Source of the DNA: Asanoa iriomotensis
GTDB taxonomy: Bacteria; Actinomycetota; Actinomycetes; Mycobacteriales; Micromonosporaceae
Direction of reading: 5' to 3'
Assembly: GCF_016862515.1 (NCBI RefSeq)
Contig: NZ_BONC01000015.1
Span: forward strand, 62,001 to 126,000
DNA: 64,000 nt
The position numbers and the translations under genes are program-made. The notes under the pieces are model-generated. The model searched no databases. It saw nothing but the letters and a program-made list of their open reading frames with translations, and was not told the origin of the DNA. This document shows positions 33,836 to 43,022 of the stretch, one piece after another (positions within the stretch are counted from its first letter, which is position 1; the number at the start of each line of letters is the position of its first letter).

Positions 33836-34378
33836 ATGAACCGTTTTCTCGCCCGTCTGCTCGCCGCGTTCCTGGTCGCGGCGTCGATCGCGGGCATGTC
33901 AACCGTTCCCGCCCAGGCCGCCGATGGAACATTCCTCATCTACGCCGCGCCCCAGCGAGTGGGCCGATGTGTCGACGTGCCGGCGGCGTCCCTCGTCGTG
34001 GGCAAGAAGATCCAGACCTGGGACTGCCAGTACAGCCCGAGGAAGCCCGGTCAGACGTTCCGGAAGTGGGAGGAGGCCGCCGGCGGCCAGGTCTTCGGTC
34101 TGCGGAACACGAACAGCGGGCTCTGCCTGGCCGGCTGGGCCAAGGGTTCGCAGCTGACGCAGGAGTTCTGCAACGCGAACATGCCCTCGCGAACGATGTG
34201 GCGGGCATGGTTGGCCGACGGCACCACGAACCGCTACTTCCTGGTGAACCAGGTCACCGGCCTGTGCCTGGCCATCCCGGGCGGCGCCATCACGAACGGA
34301 ACGTGGCTGGTCACCTGGGACTGCAAGATGTCACCGACGGACAGCGCCCAGGACCAGCTGTGGACGTTCGTCGCCTGA
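33836..34378 (+). CDS. Secreted ricin B-type lectin domain protein
   Basis: A 180-residue protein with a signal peptide (LLAAFLVAASIAGMSTVPAQA) and a single beta-trefoil. Ricin-type repeats are VGRCVDVPAASLVVGKKIQTWDC, GLCLAGWAKGSQLTQEFC and GLCLAIPGGAITNGTWLVTWDC, with QDQLWTF closing. The protein should bind galactose- or xylan-like glycans. No catalytic domain is attached. A strong terminator follows. Confidence 0.86.
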   Translation: MNRFLARLLAAFLVAASIAGMSTVPAQAADGTFLIYAAPQRVGRCVDVPAASLVVGKKIQTWDCQYSPRKPGQTFRKWEEAAGGQVFGLRNTNSGLCLAGWAKGSQLTQEFCNANMPSRTMWRAWLADGTTNRYFLVNQVTGLCLAIPGGAITNGTWLVTWDCKMSPTDSAQDQLWTFVA

Positions 34379-34393
34379 CCGTCTCTGCCGCGA

Positions 34394-34420
34394 CCGCCGC
34401 CGGACCCGATCCGGCGGCGG
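34394..34420 (+). terminator. 11-bp stem terminator
   Basis: Arms 34394-34404 and 34410-34420 pair perfectly around a 5-nt loop, 15 nt after the lectin stop. Confidence 0.8.
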
Positions 34421-34481
34421 CCCGCCGTCTCGGCAATACACTGTCGCCGTCGGCTGTCGTCGCAGCGAAGGAGTCGGAGTC

Positions 34482-34979
34482 TTGCCGCCGGAGCTGGATC
34501 CCGTTGGCCGCGCGTCGCGCTACGAGGAGGTCGTCCTCGGGTGGGTACGTGGCGACGGGACGACAGCGCTGACGGCGGGCTTGTGGCTTCTGTTCACCTC
34601 ATTGCTCACCTGCTTGTTCGTCACGTTGGTGGGATGGCAGGTGCACGAGAACGTCGCGCTGGAGAGGCGTGGAGAGGTTGCCGACGCTCGCGTCGTGCGC
34701 ACCAACTACGACGGGCGCTCACCCACCCTCAACCTGGCCTACGAGAGCGGCCCGGTCGGTGTCACGGCCATTATGGACAGCGTGGAGCAACGACCGGGCC
34801 CGGGTGACGTCATCCAGGTCCGCTACGACCCGCACCACCCGTCCGTCGTGCGGGAAGTGAGTGCGTCGATCTGGCGGTGGATCGATTTTCTGCCCCTGCC
34901 GTTCGCGGTGGCAGGCGGCCTGGTCGTACCCGCGGAACTGATGAGGTTCCGGCGCCGGCTGCGGGAGCGGCGCGCGTAG
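34482..34979 (+). CDS. DUF3592-like membrane protein
   Basis: TTG 34482 follows GAAGGAG. The 165-residue protein has a long helix (TALTAGLWLLFTSLLTCLFVTLVGWQV), an extracytoplasmic beta domain (GEVADARVV..., GDVIQVRYDPHHPSVVRE) and a second helix (FLPLPFAVAGGLVVPAEL). This is the DUF3592 pattern, in which YDP.nP is conserved. The role is unknown. Confidence 0.75.
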   Translation: MPPELDPVGRASRYEEVVLGWVRGDGTTALTAGLWLLFTSLLTCLFVTLVGWQVHENVALERRGEVADARVVRTNYDGRSPTLNLAYESGPVGVTAIMDSVEQRPGPGDVIQVRYDPHHPSVVREVSASIWRWIDFLPLPFAVAGGLVVPAELMRFRRRLRERRA

Positions 34980-35033
34980 CCGCTGGCCCGACCTACACTC
35001 GATCAATAGAGCGGCGACGACAGGGAGCCCCCG

Positions 35034-35351
35034 ATGCCCAATTGGTTGGCGGAGGTGGGCGGCTGGATGCTCCTGGTGTTCGGCGGCGTCGGCCTGTGCC
35101 GCGCCGCGACCCTGCTGCTCGGCGGCGGCGCGCAAGCCCGTGACTCCACCGGCAAGAGCGTCCGATTGGTGCTGGTGGAGAGCACCGCTCTGGTGCTGCT
35201 CGGCGCCGCGGTGCTGCTCGGCGGCCGCTGGGCGCATCTGATCTGGCCCGCCCTCATCTTCTGGACCATCATCGCCGCGCACGACGTTCGTAACTGGCTG
35301 CGGCGCCGCCGTTCTCCTTCTACACGCGACGCCGGACAGGCCGACGTGTAA
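35034..35351 (+). CDS. Small membrane protein, unknown
   Basis: A 105-residue protein with three hydrophobic segments (GGWMLLVFGGVGLCRAATLLL, STALVLLGAAVLLGG, LIWPALIFWTIIAAHDV) and a basic tail. AGGGAG lies upstream of ATG 35034. It follows the DUF3592 gene by 54 nt and may share its transcript. No family recognised. Confidence 0.65.
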   Translation: MPNWLAEVGGWMLLVFGGVGLCRAATLLLGGGAQARDSTGKSVRLVLVESTALVLLGAAVLLGGRWAHLIWPALIFWTIIAAHDVRNWLRRRRSPSTRDAGQADV

Positions 35352-35368
35352 CCGGGTAGCCGATGCGG

Positions 35369-36157
35369 TCAGTCGGGGAGTTCCGCGATGCCGAGGGCCG
35401 TCGCCGAAGAGACCAGGCCACCGTCGATGATCAGATCTTGGCCGTTGACGTACGACGCCTCGTCTGAGGCCAGGAACGCGACCGCGCCCGCGACGTCCTC
35501 GTCGGTCCCGAACCGGCCCGCGACCACCTGGTCGAGCACGCCGGCGTGCTGTTCGACGGGGATCTCCGCATCGAACATCGGCGTCGCGATGTAGCCGGGG
35601 CTCACCGAGTTCACCCGGATCCCTTGTGGACCCCACTCGGCCGCGAGGGTGTGCGTCAGGTTGTGTGCCGCGGCCTTCGTCGCCGCGTACACGGCGGCAT
35701 TGGCCAGTCCACGGTGGAGCGTCCACGATGCGTTGATCACGACCGCCGCCGTCGGCGCGGACCGCAGCAGCGGCAGCGCCTTCTGGATCGTGAAGAACAC
35801 GCCCTTGAAATTGATGGCCACGGTACGGTCGAAGTCGGCTTCGGACACCGACGACGTCGGCACGAACGAGGCGGTGCCGGCGTTGGCGAACAGCACGTCC
35901 AGGCGGCCGTGGCGCTGCCGGACCGCGTCCATCAGCGCGTCGAGGTCGGCGAGGTCGGCTACGTCGCCACGCACCGCGAGGACGCGCTCACCACCGTCGA
36001 GCGTCTCGACCGCGGCGTCCAGCCGGGCCTTGTCGCGCCCGGTGACGACCACCTGCGCGCCCTCGGCGAGGAACCGGCGCGCGGTGGCGAGCCCCATGCC
36101 GCTGGTGCCACCGGTGATCAGAGCGATCCTGCCGTCGAATCGGGAGAGGTTCTGCAT
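35369..36157 (-). CDS. Short-chain dehydrogenase/reductase
   Basis: A 262-residue classical SDR. The cofactor motif is TGGTSGMG, with GRDKARLD suggesting NADP(H) preference. NAG, the active-site YAATK and the C-terminal FLASDEASYVNGQDLIIDGG are all present. The catalytic Ser region reads INASWTLHRG, in register with a usual NISS. It probably acts on a small carbonyl or sugar-like substrate. It follows the truncated XRE gene on the same strand by 69 nt. Confidence 0.9.
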   Translation of the reverse strand: MQNLSRFDGRIALITGGTSGMGLATARRFLAEGAQVVVTGRDKARLDAAVETLDGGERVLAVRGDVADLADLDALMDAVRQRHGRLDVLFANAGTASFVPTSSVSEADFDRTVAINFKGVFFTIQKALPLLRSAPTAAVVINASWTLHRGLANAAVYAATKAAAHNLTHTLAAEWGPQGIRVNSVSPGYIATPMFDAEIPVEQHAGVLDQVVAGRFGTDEDVAGAVAFLASDEASYVNGQDLIIDGGLVSSATALGIAELPD

Positions 36158-36226
36158 GCCACCAGCGTCGAGCCGCGCGGACGACGCGACCAGTGCGCCG
36201 CGATCCAGGGTCTGGCACCACCAGGA

Positions 36227-36883
36227 TCAGCGGGTACGCAGCCGCTCCGCCGTGCCGGTCCCGGGGCGAGGGTTGGACAGCTCGAGGAACCAGGCCGGAT
36301 GGTCGACCACGGCGAGGGTCGTCGTGTCGAAGAACAGCTCGCCGGCCTCGGGGTGCCGCACCGCCTTGACCATCTGACGCGGCACGTCCACATCGTGGCG
36401 GGCCCACAGCTCCGCGAACTCGGGGCTCATCGCGCGCAGCTCGTCGATCAGCCGGCGATACTGCGGATCGTCCGGTGCGTGCGCGACGTCGGCCCGGAAC
36501 GCGGCGACAACCGCCGGCGCTGCCGCCGCCCAGTGCAGGTGCGCGTCGCGGTGGCGGGCGCTGGTGAAGAAGGTCACGAGGCAGTTGTGGTCCGCTGGTC
36601 CGTACCCGTAGATGGTCTCGGCCGCGTCGTTGACGGCGAGCAGGTTCCAGTGCCGGTCGCGCAGGACCGCCGGACGCGGCGACCACCCGTCCAACAGCTG
36701 CCGCAGCTCGGGCGTGACCGCCGCGCCGCGGTCGGCGTGCAGGTCGGCACACGGCGGCCGCAGGCCCGCCAGCACGTAAAGATGCGCCCGCTCCGCGGCG
36801 CTCAGCCGCAGGGCGCCGCTGACCGCGTCGAGCACATCCGTGGAGACGTTGATGTCGCGGCCCTGCTCCAGCCACGTGTACCA
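36227..36883 (-). pseudogene. N-terminally truncated XRE regulator with MmyB-like ligand domain
   Basis: From 36883 down, the frame reads WYTWLEQGRDINVSTDVLDAVSGALRLSAAERAHLYVLAGL, the second half of the HTH domain of MmyB-type regulators. The ligand-binding domain follows (residues like WNLLAVNDAAETIYGYG and PAWFLELSNPR). The first part of the HTH, normally 40-50 residues with the recognition helix start, is missing. The homology stops at about 36883, exactly where an unrelated, also truncated, gene begins on the other strand. Confidence 0.75.
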
Positions 36884-36887
36884 GGCT

Positions 36888-38037
36888 TCTCGCCTGTCCG
36901 ACGATGAGGCGGCATCGTTCGAGGACCTGTTCGCGCAGGCGTGGCAGATCCTCGAGGAGGACTATCCCAAGTACGTGGAGGGCCTGACCGCTGGCCTGCA
37001 GGCGATTGTCCCGCTGAAGCCGTATCCGCACCGGCGCAGCTCGGCGATCACTTCCGCGGACGCGTTCGGGGCGATCGCCACGACCAGGCAGCACAGTGCG
37101 CCCCTGCTGGCGGTGACGCTCATCCACGAGTTCCAGCACCTCAAACTGGGCGCGTTGCTCGACATGGAGAGGTTGTTCGATCCGGACGAGGAGCCGCGGT
37201 ACTACGCGCCTTGGCGGGACGACCCGCGACCGTTCGGCGCACTTCTTTCATGGCATCTACGCTCAACTCGGCGTGACCGACTTCTGGCGGGTACGCCGGC
37301 ATCGACCAGATGCGGGCGAGTTGGCGCACGTCGAGTTCGCGCACTGGCGCGATCAGGAGATCAAAGCCACGGCACTGGCCCGCACCAACGGTCCGTTGAC
37401 GGAGATGGGGCGTCGTTTCCTCGCCCTGCTCGATGCCGAGCTCCAGCAGTGGGCGGCCGAGTCGGTGCCGACAGGGCCGTTGGACCGGGCCAACGCCGCC
37501 ACGGCGGACCGTCTGGTGAGCTGGCGGTTGCTGCGGCGGCCGGAGATGGCTGACATCGACCGGCTGGCGCAGGCGTGGCGAGCGCACGGCGAAGTCCCCG
37601 CGCCATCGGGCACTGTGCGCCTCACCTTCGACAAAAGCGCGGCGCCCCACCGCACCAACCCCCGGATCGCACTGCTGTACGTCCTCCTCGAAGACCCGGC
37701 ACGGATGGAGCACCTGCAGGCCAACCCCGCGGAGCTCGGCAGCGTCGATGCCAACGCGAGCGCCGCCGACGTCGCATTCGTCATGGGCAGGTTTGAGGAA
37801 GCCGTGACCGGATATCTTCGTCAGATCTCGGAAGACGGCGGCGATGACTTCACCTGGAGCGGTCTCGCTCTCGCCTATGAGCGTCAGGCGCCCGCCAGTC
37901 CAGCGAGCCTGATGCTGCTTGCGCATCCTGAAGTGGTGCGTGCGGTGCATCAGCGCGTTGCCAGGCAGCACGGCGATCGCATCGATCCGATAGCGCTCTC
38001 CGGCTGGCTGCAACACGTGACGACAGTCGGCGACTAG
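36888..38037 (+). pseudogene. Truncated and frameshifted HExxH-type peptide beta-hydroxylase (FxsB-associated domain)
   Basis: From about 36888 the frame reads RLSDDEAASFEDLFAQAW, then SAITSADAFGAIA and LIHEFQHLKLGALLD, with the HExxH iron motif. It switches frame at 37246-37248, where one T too many in CTTCTTTCATGG separates PFGALL from HGIYAQLGVTDFW. The second frame continues to 38037 with HVEFAHWRDQ and the C-terminal repeat-like part. This is the HEXXH domain found in or beside FxsB radical-SAM RiPP maturases. The N-terminus (any radical-SAM part included) is missing. The protein is very likely dead. Confidence 0.75.
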
Positions 38038-38046
38038 CTGTCGCCG

Positions 38047-39336
38047 ATGGCCTCGACATTACGCGCGCGGGTGCGGGACCGAAGATCTCGGGAAAGTGGC
38101 CTACTGAGGTCGAACCCCGATTTTCGGTGGTACTGGGCGGGGCAGAGCGCGTCAGCCATCGGCACCGCGACCACCTTCACGGTGCTGCCGTTGCTGACGG
38201 CGACCACTTTGCACGGTGGCACCAGCGGCGTGAGCACCGTGACGACGGCGATGTCACTGCCCTACCTGCTTCTTCCCCTGTTCGTAGGGAACTGGCTCGC
38301 TGGCCGCCCGAAACGCCGGATAATGATCGCCGCGGACCTGTTCCGTGCGATCGCGCTGGCCACCATCCCCGTCGCGTACATGCTCGACGCCCTGTCCCTG
38401 CCGCTGCTCATCGCGGTGTCTCTCATGATCGGCGCGGCCACTGTCGTGTTCGACATCGGCGCCTTCGCCTATCTGCCCTCGCTCGTACCGGAACGTGATC
38501 TCGGCGCCGCCAACCGGGCGATGCAGGGTTCGGCCACCGTGACATCGATCGGCGGGCCAGGCCTGGGCGGGTTCCTGGTGAACGCGCTCGGAGCGCCCAT
38601 CGCGCTGATCGTCGACGCTGTCAGCTTTGTCGCGAGCGCCGTCGGCGTGGCGGCAGCGCGTCGGGCGGAGCCGCGTCAAGGCGTCGACGCCCGCCCTCGT
38701 GGCTTCACCACCGGAATTCGCATTCTGCTGGGCAATCCAGCCCTGCGTAACGTGACAGCCAGCATCGGAATCTTCAACGCGGCCAACCAGGCTTTTCTGG
38801 TCAATCTGGTGATCTGGGCGGTGACCGAGAACGGCGTGACGGCTTCGCTGTACGGCCTGATCTTCACCGTGGGCGGCGTCGGCGCGTTCATCGGAACCGT
38901 CATCGTCGTTCACATCGCTCGCCGACTGGGTCACGGGCGGGCCATGGCCGCACTGATGGTCGTGGCGGGTCCCGTTCCGCTTCTGATGGCCATCCTGCCG
39001 TTTCACGGCACGGAACTGGCGTTGTATCTGATGGCCTTCGAGTTCGTCATCTCGGTCGCGCTGGGCGGGTTCAACGTTCTATCGCCCACGCTACGCCAGT
39101 CCGCCGTGGCCTATGGCGACCTGGCACGCGTGGAAGGCGTTTACCGCTTCGTCATCTACGGGTCCATGCCATTGGGCAGCGCTGTCGGTGGCATCCTCGG
39201 AACCGCTCTGGGCAGCCACGTCGGATTGATCCTCGCCGGCTGCGGGAACGTTCTGGTGATGCCACTGATAGCCAGACCGTCCATCCTCCGGATCCGAGAT
39301 CCCAGAGAGGCACGCGGTGCTACTTGGCGGCGTTGA
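38047..39336 (+). CDS. MFS transporter (MFS_3/enterobactin-exporter-like)
   Basis: A 429-residue 12-helix transporter starting 9 nt after the HExxH remnant. NPDFRWYWAGQSASAIGTATTFTVLPLL is the standard N-terminal motif, NWLAGRPKRRIMIAADLFRAIAL is motif A, and GPGLGGFLVNALGAPIALIVDAVSFVASA lies in helices 5-6. This family exports siderophores, macrolides or peptides. Its tight position behind the RiPP-type remnant suggests it once exported that product. Confidence 0.85.
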   Translation: MASTLRARVRDRRSRESGLLRSNPDFRWYWAGQSASAIGTATTFTVLPLLTATTLHGGTSGVSTVTTAMSLPYLLLPLFVGNWLAGRPKRRIMIAADLFRAIALATIPVAYMLDALSLPLLIAVSLMIGAATVVFDIGAFAYLPSLVPERDLGAANRAMQGSATVTSIGGPGLGGFLVNALGAPIALIVDAVSFVASAVGVAAARRAEPRQGVDARPRGFTTGIRILLGNPALRNVTASIGIFNAANQAFLVNLVIWAVTENGVTASLYGLIFTVGGVGAFIGTVIVVHIARRLGHGRAMAALMVVAGPVPLLMAILPFHGTELALYLMAFEFVISVALGGFNVLSPTLRQSAVAYGDLARVEGVYRFVIYGSMPLGSAVGGILGTALGSHVGLILAGCGNVLVMPLIARPSILRIRDPREARGATWRR

Positions 39337-40510
39337 CCAGGCGGGGGTTGCGGGCGATGAACGCGTCGACGGTTCCGTTGTGGACAGAGGCGAAGAAGTC
39401 CTCTGCGACGGGCTTGAGCTCTTCACCGCGGTACCTGCCGTTCTCGATGATGCTGCCGCCTTCCAGCTTGATCATCAAGATGGTGTCCTCGCGCAGGCCG
39501 CGCAGCGCGAGGCCGAAGTCGGCGACCGAGTGGCCGCGGCCGCTGAACACCAGTGACTTGCCCGCCGCCCGCAGCACCTTGTCGAGCGTGAGCGGATTGG
39601 TGATCACGTCCCTGCTCAGGGCCTGCTTGGCCATCGCGCGGACGAACTGCTGCTGGTGGCGTTGCCGGTCGTAGTCGCCCTTGGGCAGTCCGTAGCGTTG
39701 CCGGACGTAGTCGAGCGCCTGCCAGCCCTCGAGATGATGAGTGCCCACCGTGTACTCGACTCGCGGCCCGATATAGGGGTGCGGGCAGCCGCAGTTGTTG
39801 CTGGGCCGGTGTTTCCCGTCGGGTCGCATGTGTTCGGATTTGACGTTCTGGTCGATGTACATCGTGACGCCGCCCATCGCGTCGACGATGTTGCGGAAGC
39901 CGCTGAAGTTGATGATCGCGCCCGCGTCGAACCGTTCGATGCCGGTGTGGCCGGAGATCGTCTTGGACAGCAGCTCGAAGCCTTGCGCCCGGTCGGGTGT
40001 CGTGTCCGACCGGCGGCTGCCCAGCGCCATCGCCGCGTTGAGCTTGTCGCGACCACCGCGGTACCCGGACTTCTCGAACGCGGGAATGTCGACCAGCAGG
40101 TCCCGCGGCAACGAGAACAGGTAACCGCGGTCGAGCCCGGCCGGAATATGCATGATCATGATGGAGTCGGCGAGCGGGAGCGTCGTGTCGTCGCGCGGGT
40201 CGATTCCGACGAGGAGGATGTTGAGCGGGCCCTTGATGTCGCTGACCTTGGCCGCCTGCCCGTCGCCGAAGAGGTCTTCGGTCGCGACCGCGCCCTCGTA
40301 GCGGGCGAGCAGCGCCTCAGCCGAGACCAGCAGGCCGCCGCTGACGACCATGAGGATGGCGCCGAGCACGGTGCAGACGCGCGTCCACCGCGGGATGGCC
40401 GGGCGCTTCCGGCGCCGTGCGGCGTCCGGCGGTGGGGCGCCGACTGCCGCGGCACCGACCGCTGCGCGTCCGCGCGTGCGCTTCGCGTTCCCCGGTCTGG
40501 TCGCACCCAT
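39320..40510 (-). CDS. LytR-CpsA-Psr (LCP) cell-wall ligase
   Basis: A 396-residue type II membrane protein. After a basic cytosolic tail there is one helix (VCTVLGAILMVVSGGLLVSAEALLA). The LCP domain follows, with ILLVGIDPRDD, ADSIMIMHIP, LFSLPRDLLVDIP, NFSGFRNIVDAMGGVTMYID and LDYVRQRYGLPKGDYDRQRHQQQ. The Asp and Arg residues binding polyprenyl pyrophosphate are intact. It attaches glycopolymers (teichoic acid or arabinogalactan type) to peptidoglycan. It overlaps the convergent MFS gene by 17 nt. Confidence 0.92.
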   Translation of the reverse strand: MGATRPGNAKRTRGRAAVGAAAVGAPPPDAARRRKRPAIPRWTRVCTVLGAILMVVSGGLLVSAEALLARYEGAVATEDLFGDGQAAKVSDIKGPLNILLVGIDPRDDTTLPLADSIMIMHIPAGLDRGYLFSLPRDLLVDIPAFEKSGYRGGRDKLNAAMALGSRRSDTTPDRAQGFELLSKTISGHTGIERFDAGAIINFSGFRNIVDAMGGVTMYIDQNVKSEHMRPDGKHRPSNNCGCPHPYIGPRVEYTVGTHHLEGWQALDYVRQRYGLPKGDYDRQRHQQQFVRAMAKQALSRDVITNPLTLDKVLRAAGKSLVFSGRGHSVADFGLALRGLREDTILMIKLEGGSIIENGRYRGEELKPVAEDFFASVHNGTVDAFIARNPRLVNAAK

Positions 40511-40838
40511 CGCGTTTCCTCCCTTGGCCGACGTCCGCTAACCACGACGAGTCCGGCAGCCGCAAACATTGCAGCGGCCCGCCCGGACCGCGATCTGGTA
40601 CGCAACGACACCTGCTGTTCGGTCATTTCCACGCCCACCTCGGGAGGGGGCGATCCGTCCACAGTGTGGTGCCGTCGCGCCGGGCCGCCGCCGACATCGA
40701 ACGATCCCGAGCGCCCGCATGGCCGTCGGAATCTGAAAGGAATGGGCAAGAACAGACGAGAATCGTTCTACTGTCAGACCCTTTCGGCCGGCGATATTTG
40801 GGACACAACGTACGACGTACCAAACGAAGGGTTGAACC
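40511..40838. other. 328-nt divergent intergenic region (LCP / SDR)
   Basis: No gene is seen. It must hold promoters for both flanking genes. A GTAC-GAC-GTAC repeat (40810-40820) lies 18 nt before the SDR start and could be a regulator site; GAAGGG before 40839 is the SDR ribosome binding site. Confidence 0.5.
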
Positions 40839-41612
40839 ATGTCAGTCGCGATCGTCATCGGTGGCAGCTCGGGAATCGGGCAGGCGACGGCTGTCCAGCT
40901 CGCGCAGCGCGGGGTGGGGGTGATCCTCACCTACAGCGGCAATCCGGCCGGCGCCGAGGACACCGTGGCCGCGATCGCCAAAGAGGGCGGCACGGCGGTC
41001 GCGTTCCGGCTCGACGTGGGCCGCACCACCGAGTTCGCCGCGTTCCGTGAGCAGGTCGCCACGGCGCTGCGCGACACGTGGCAGGTCGACCGCTTCGACT
41101 ACCTGGTGAACAACGCCGGCTTCGGCGGCATGGCCATGTTCGAGGACGTGACCGAAGATCTGTTCGACCGGTTCATGAACGTACTGCTCAAGGGGCCGTA
41201 CTTCCTGACTCAAACGCTTCTGCCGTTGCTTGCCGAGGGCGCAGCGATCGTGAACGTCAGCAGCAGCTCGGCGGTGCCGACCGGCTCGGCCGAACCCGGC
41301 TACACGGCGTACGCGACCATGAAGGGCGGTGTGATCGTCTGGACGCGGATGCTGGCCAAGGAGCTGGCCGGCCGCAGGATCCGGGTGAACGCGGTCTCTC
41401 CCGGCCCGACACACACCCGGCTCGCCGACGCCAACGGTGTGGTCGGCTTCGACGCGTACCCGGACGTGATCCCGATGTTGGCCGCCAAGACCGCGCTGGG
41501 CCGCATCGGCGAGCCCGGGGACGTCGCTGCGGCGATCGTGTCGCTGCTCGGTGACGAGAGCCGATGGATCACCGCGCAGAACATCGAGGTGTCGGGCGGC
41601 TTCGACCTCTGA
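40839..41612 (+). CDS. Short-chain dehydrogenase/reductase
   Basis: A 257-residue [13 protein letters not shown] is the cofactor loop, followed by [19 protein letters not shown] with the catalytic Ser, [10 protein letters not shown] with Tyr and Lys, and [17 protein letters not shown]. The C-terminal [25 protein letters not shown] is standard. Substrate unknown. nadE starts 25 nt downstream and could be cotranscribed. Confidence 0.9.
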   Translation: MSVAIVIGGSSGIGQATAVQLAQRGVGVILTYSGNPAGAEDTVAAIAKEGGTAVAFRLDVGRTTEFAAFREQVATALRDTWQVDRFDYLVNNAGFGGMAMFEDVTEDLFDRFMNVLLKGPYFLTQTLLPLLAEGAAIVNVSSSSAVPTGSAEPGYTAYATMKGGVIVWTRMLAKELAGRRIRVNAVSPGPTHTRLADANGVVGFDAYPDVIPMLAAKTALGRIGEPGDVAAAIVSLLGDESRWITAQNIEVSGGFDL

Positions 41613-41637
41613 CCGCGCTGGTCACTACAGTGACCGC

Positions 41638-42465
41638 GTGGCGGACGTGCGGCAGCGGATTCTCGACGAGCTCGGTGTCAAGGCGGTCATCGTTCCGAAG
41701 GTCGAGATCCGGCGGCGGGTCGACTTCCTCAAGGGCTTCCTGCGGTCGACGCCGGCCGAGGGCTTCGTCCTGGGTGTCAGCGGCGGCCAGGACAGCACGC
41801 TGACGGGTCGGCTGTGTCAGCTCGCTGTCGAGGAGCTGAGGACCGACGGGCGCGACGCGGTCTTCGTCGCCGTGCGCCTGCCCTACGGTGTGCAGGCCGA
41901 CGAGTCCGACGCGCAGACCGCGCTGCGGTTCATCCAGCCCGACCGCACGGTCGTGGTCAACGTCAAGCCCAGCGCGGACGCCGTTGCGGCGGAGGTGGCG
42001 GGGAGTCTGGGGGATCTGCCCCTGCGGGATTTCGTGCGGGGCAACATCAAAGCCCGTGAGCGCATGGTCATCCAGTACGCGATCGCCGGTCAGCTGAACC
42101 TGCTCGTCGTCGGCACCGACCACGCGGCGGAGGCGGTGACGGGGTTCTTCACCAAGTACGGCGACGGCGGCGTCGACCTCACGCCGCTGACCGGCCTGAC
42201 CAAGCGCCAGGGCGCCGCGCTGCTGCAGGAGCTGGGCGCTCCACCCAGCGCCTGGGAGAAGGTCCCGACCGCCGACCTCGAAGACGACCGCCCGGCGCTG
42301 CCCGACGAGGTGGCGCTCGGCCTGACGTACACCCACATCGACGACTATCTCGAAGGTCTCGACGTCTCCCCGGACCTGGCGGCGAAGGTGGAGGCGCTCT
42401 ACCTCGCCACCCGCCACAAGCGGACCGTGCCGGCCACTCCGTTCGACGACTGGTGGCGGCGATGA
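41638..42465 (+). CDS. nadE: NH3-dependent NAD+ synthetase
   Basis: From GTG 41638 the protein has 275 residues, the same length as E. coli NadE. The ATP pyrophosphatase P-loop [57 protein letters not shown] and [19 protein letters not shown] are all conserved. There is no glutaminase domain, so it uses free ammonia to amidate deamido-NAD+. The next small gene overlaps its stop (ATGA). Confidence 0.95.
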   Translation: MADVRQRILDELGVKAVIVPKVEIRRRVDFLKGFLRSTPAEGFVLGVSGGQDSTLTGRLCQLAVEELRTDGRDAVFVAVRLPYGVQADESDAQTALRFIQPDRTVVVNVKPSADAVAAEVAGSLGDLPLRDFVRGNIKARERMVIQYAIAGQLNLLVVGTDHAAEAVTGFFTKYGDGGVDLTPLTGLTKRQGAALLQELGAPPSAWEKVPTADLEDDRPALPDEVALGLTYTHIDDYLEGLDVSPDLAAKVEALYLATRHKRTVPATPFDDWWRR

Positions 42466-42701
42466 CGCTCGCTGAACGCCTTGGCGAGTGGACCGATTGG
42501 GACGGCGCGCAGTACGAGCTCGGTCGCGCACTCGGCCTGTTCGAAGGACGCGCGTTCGCGGAGACGAAGGGCGTGTTCTGGACCGACAACGCGCTGGGGA
42601 ACGGACTTCATGAAACCTTGTTGGTGCTCGTGCAAGCAGGTGTCCTCGATCGCCGGGAGGAGCCGGACGAGCAATTCCGCTGGCGCGCGACATCGGAGTA
42701 A
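42462..42701 (+). CDS. Small protein coupled to nadE, unknown
   Basis: ATG 42462 overlaps the nadE stop. It encodes 79 residues with no signal or membrane segment ([20 protein letters not shown], then [20 protein letters not shown]). The pattern looks like a small winged or helical cytosolic protein. Translational coupling suggests a link to nadE, but no family is recognised. Confidence 0.65.
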   Translation: MTLAERLGEWTDWDGAQYELGRALGLFEGRAFAETKGVFWTDNALGNGLHETLLVLVQAGVLDRREEPDEQFRWRATSE

Positions 42702-42806
42702 GGCGGCCTGGCCTGCGGGCCGAATGCCCACTGGCGGGCCATTGGTGGCAAGCGCCCTTTTGCGCGGGCGTCATTGACGATCGCTCAACTCGGGTATCAG
42801 CCACTC

Positions 42807-43010
42807 ATGCGGAAGAATCAATGGGACGCGGTCGCGACGGTGTTGCGCGACGCCGGCTTCCCCGCCAACAGGCAGGACCTGGTCAACCATGCGCGGGTAC
42901 GGAAGGTCGACGAGCTGACGCTCGGCCTGATCCGACGGCTCCCGGTCGGCGTTTACCGCAACCTGGTCGAGGTGCGGGAACGGGCGGAGCGCATTCCCGA
43001 CCCGGCGTGA
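42807..43010 (+). CDS. DUF2795 family small protein
   Basis: From ATG 42807 the protein has 67 residues. VLRDAGFPANRQDLVNHARVRKVDELTLGLIRRLPVGVYRNLVEV fits DUF2795, a small helical domain abundant in actinobacteria and without known function. A TTG at 42774 would add 11 residues; neither start has a strong ribosome binding site. Confidence 0.65.
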   Translation: MRKNQWDAVATVLRDAGFPANRQDLVNHARVRKVDELTLGLIRRLPVGVYRNLVEVRERAERIPDPA

Positions 43011-43022
43011 CGAGACGGGGGA

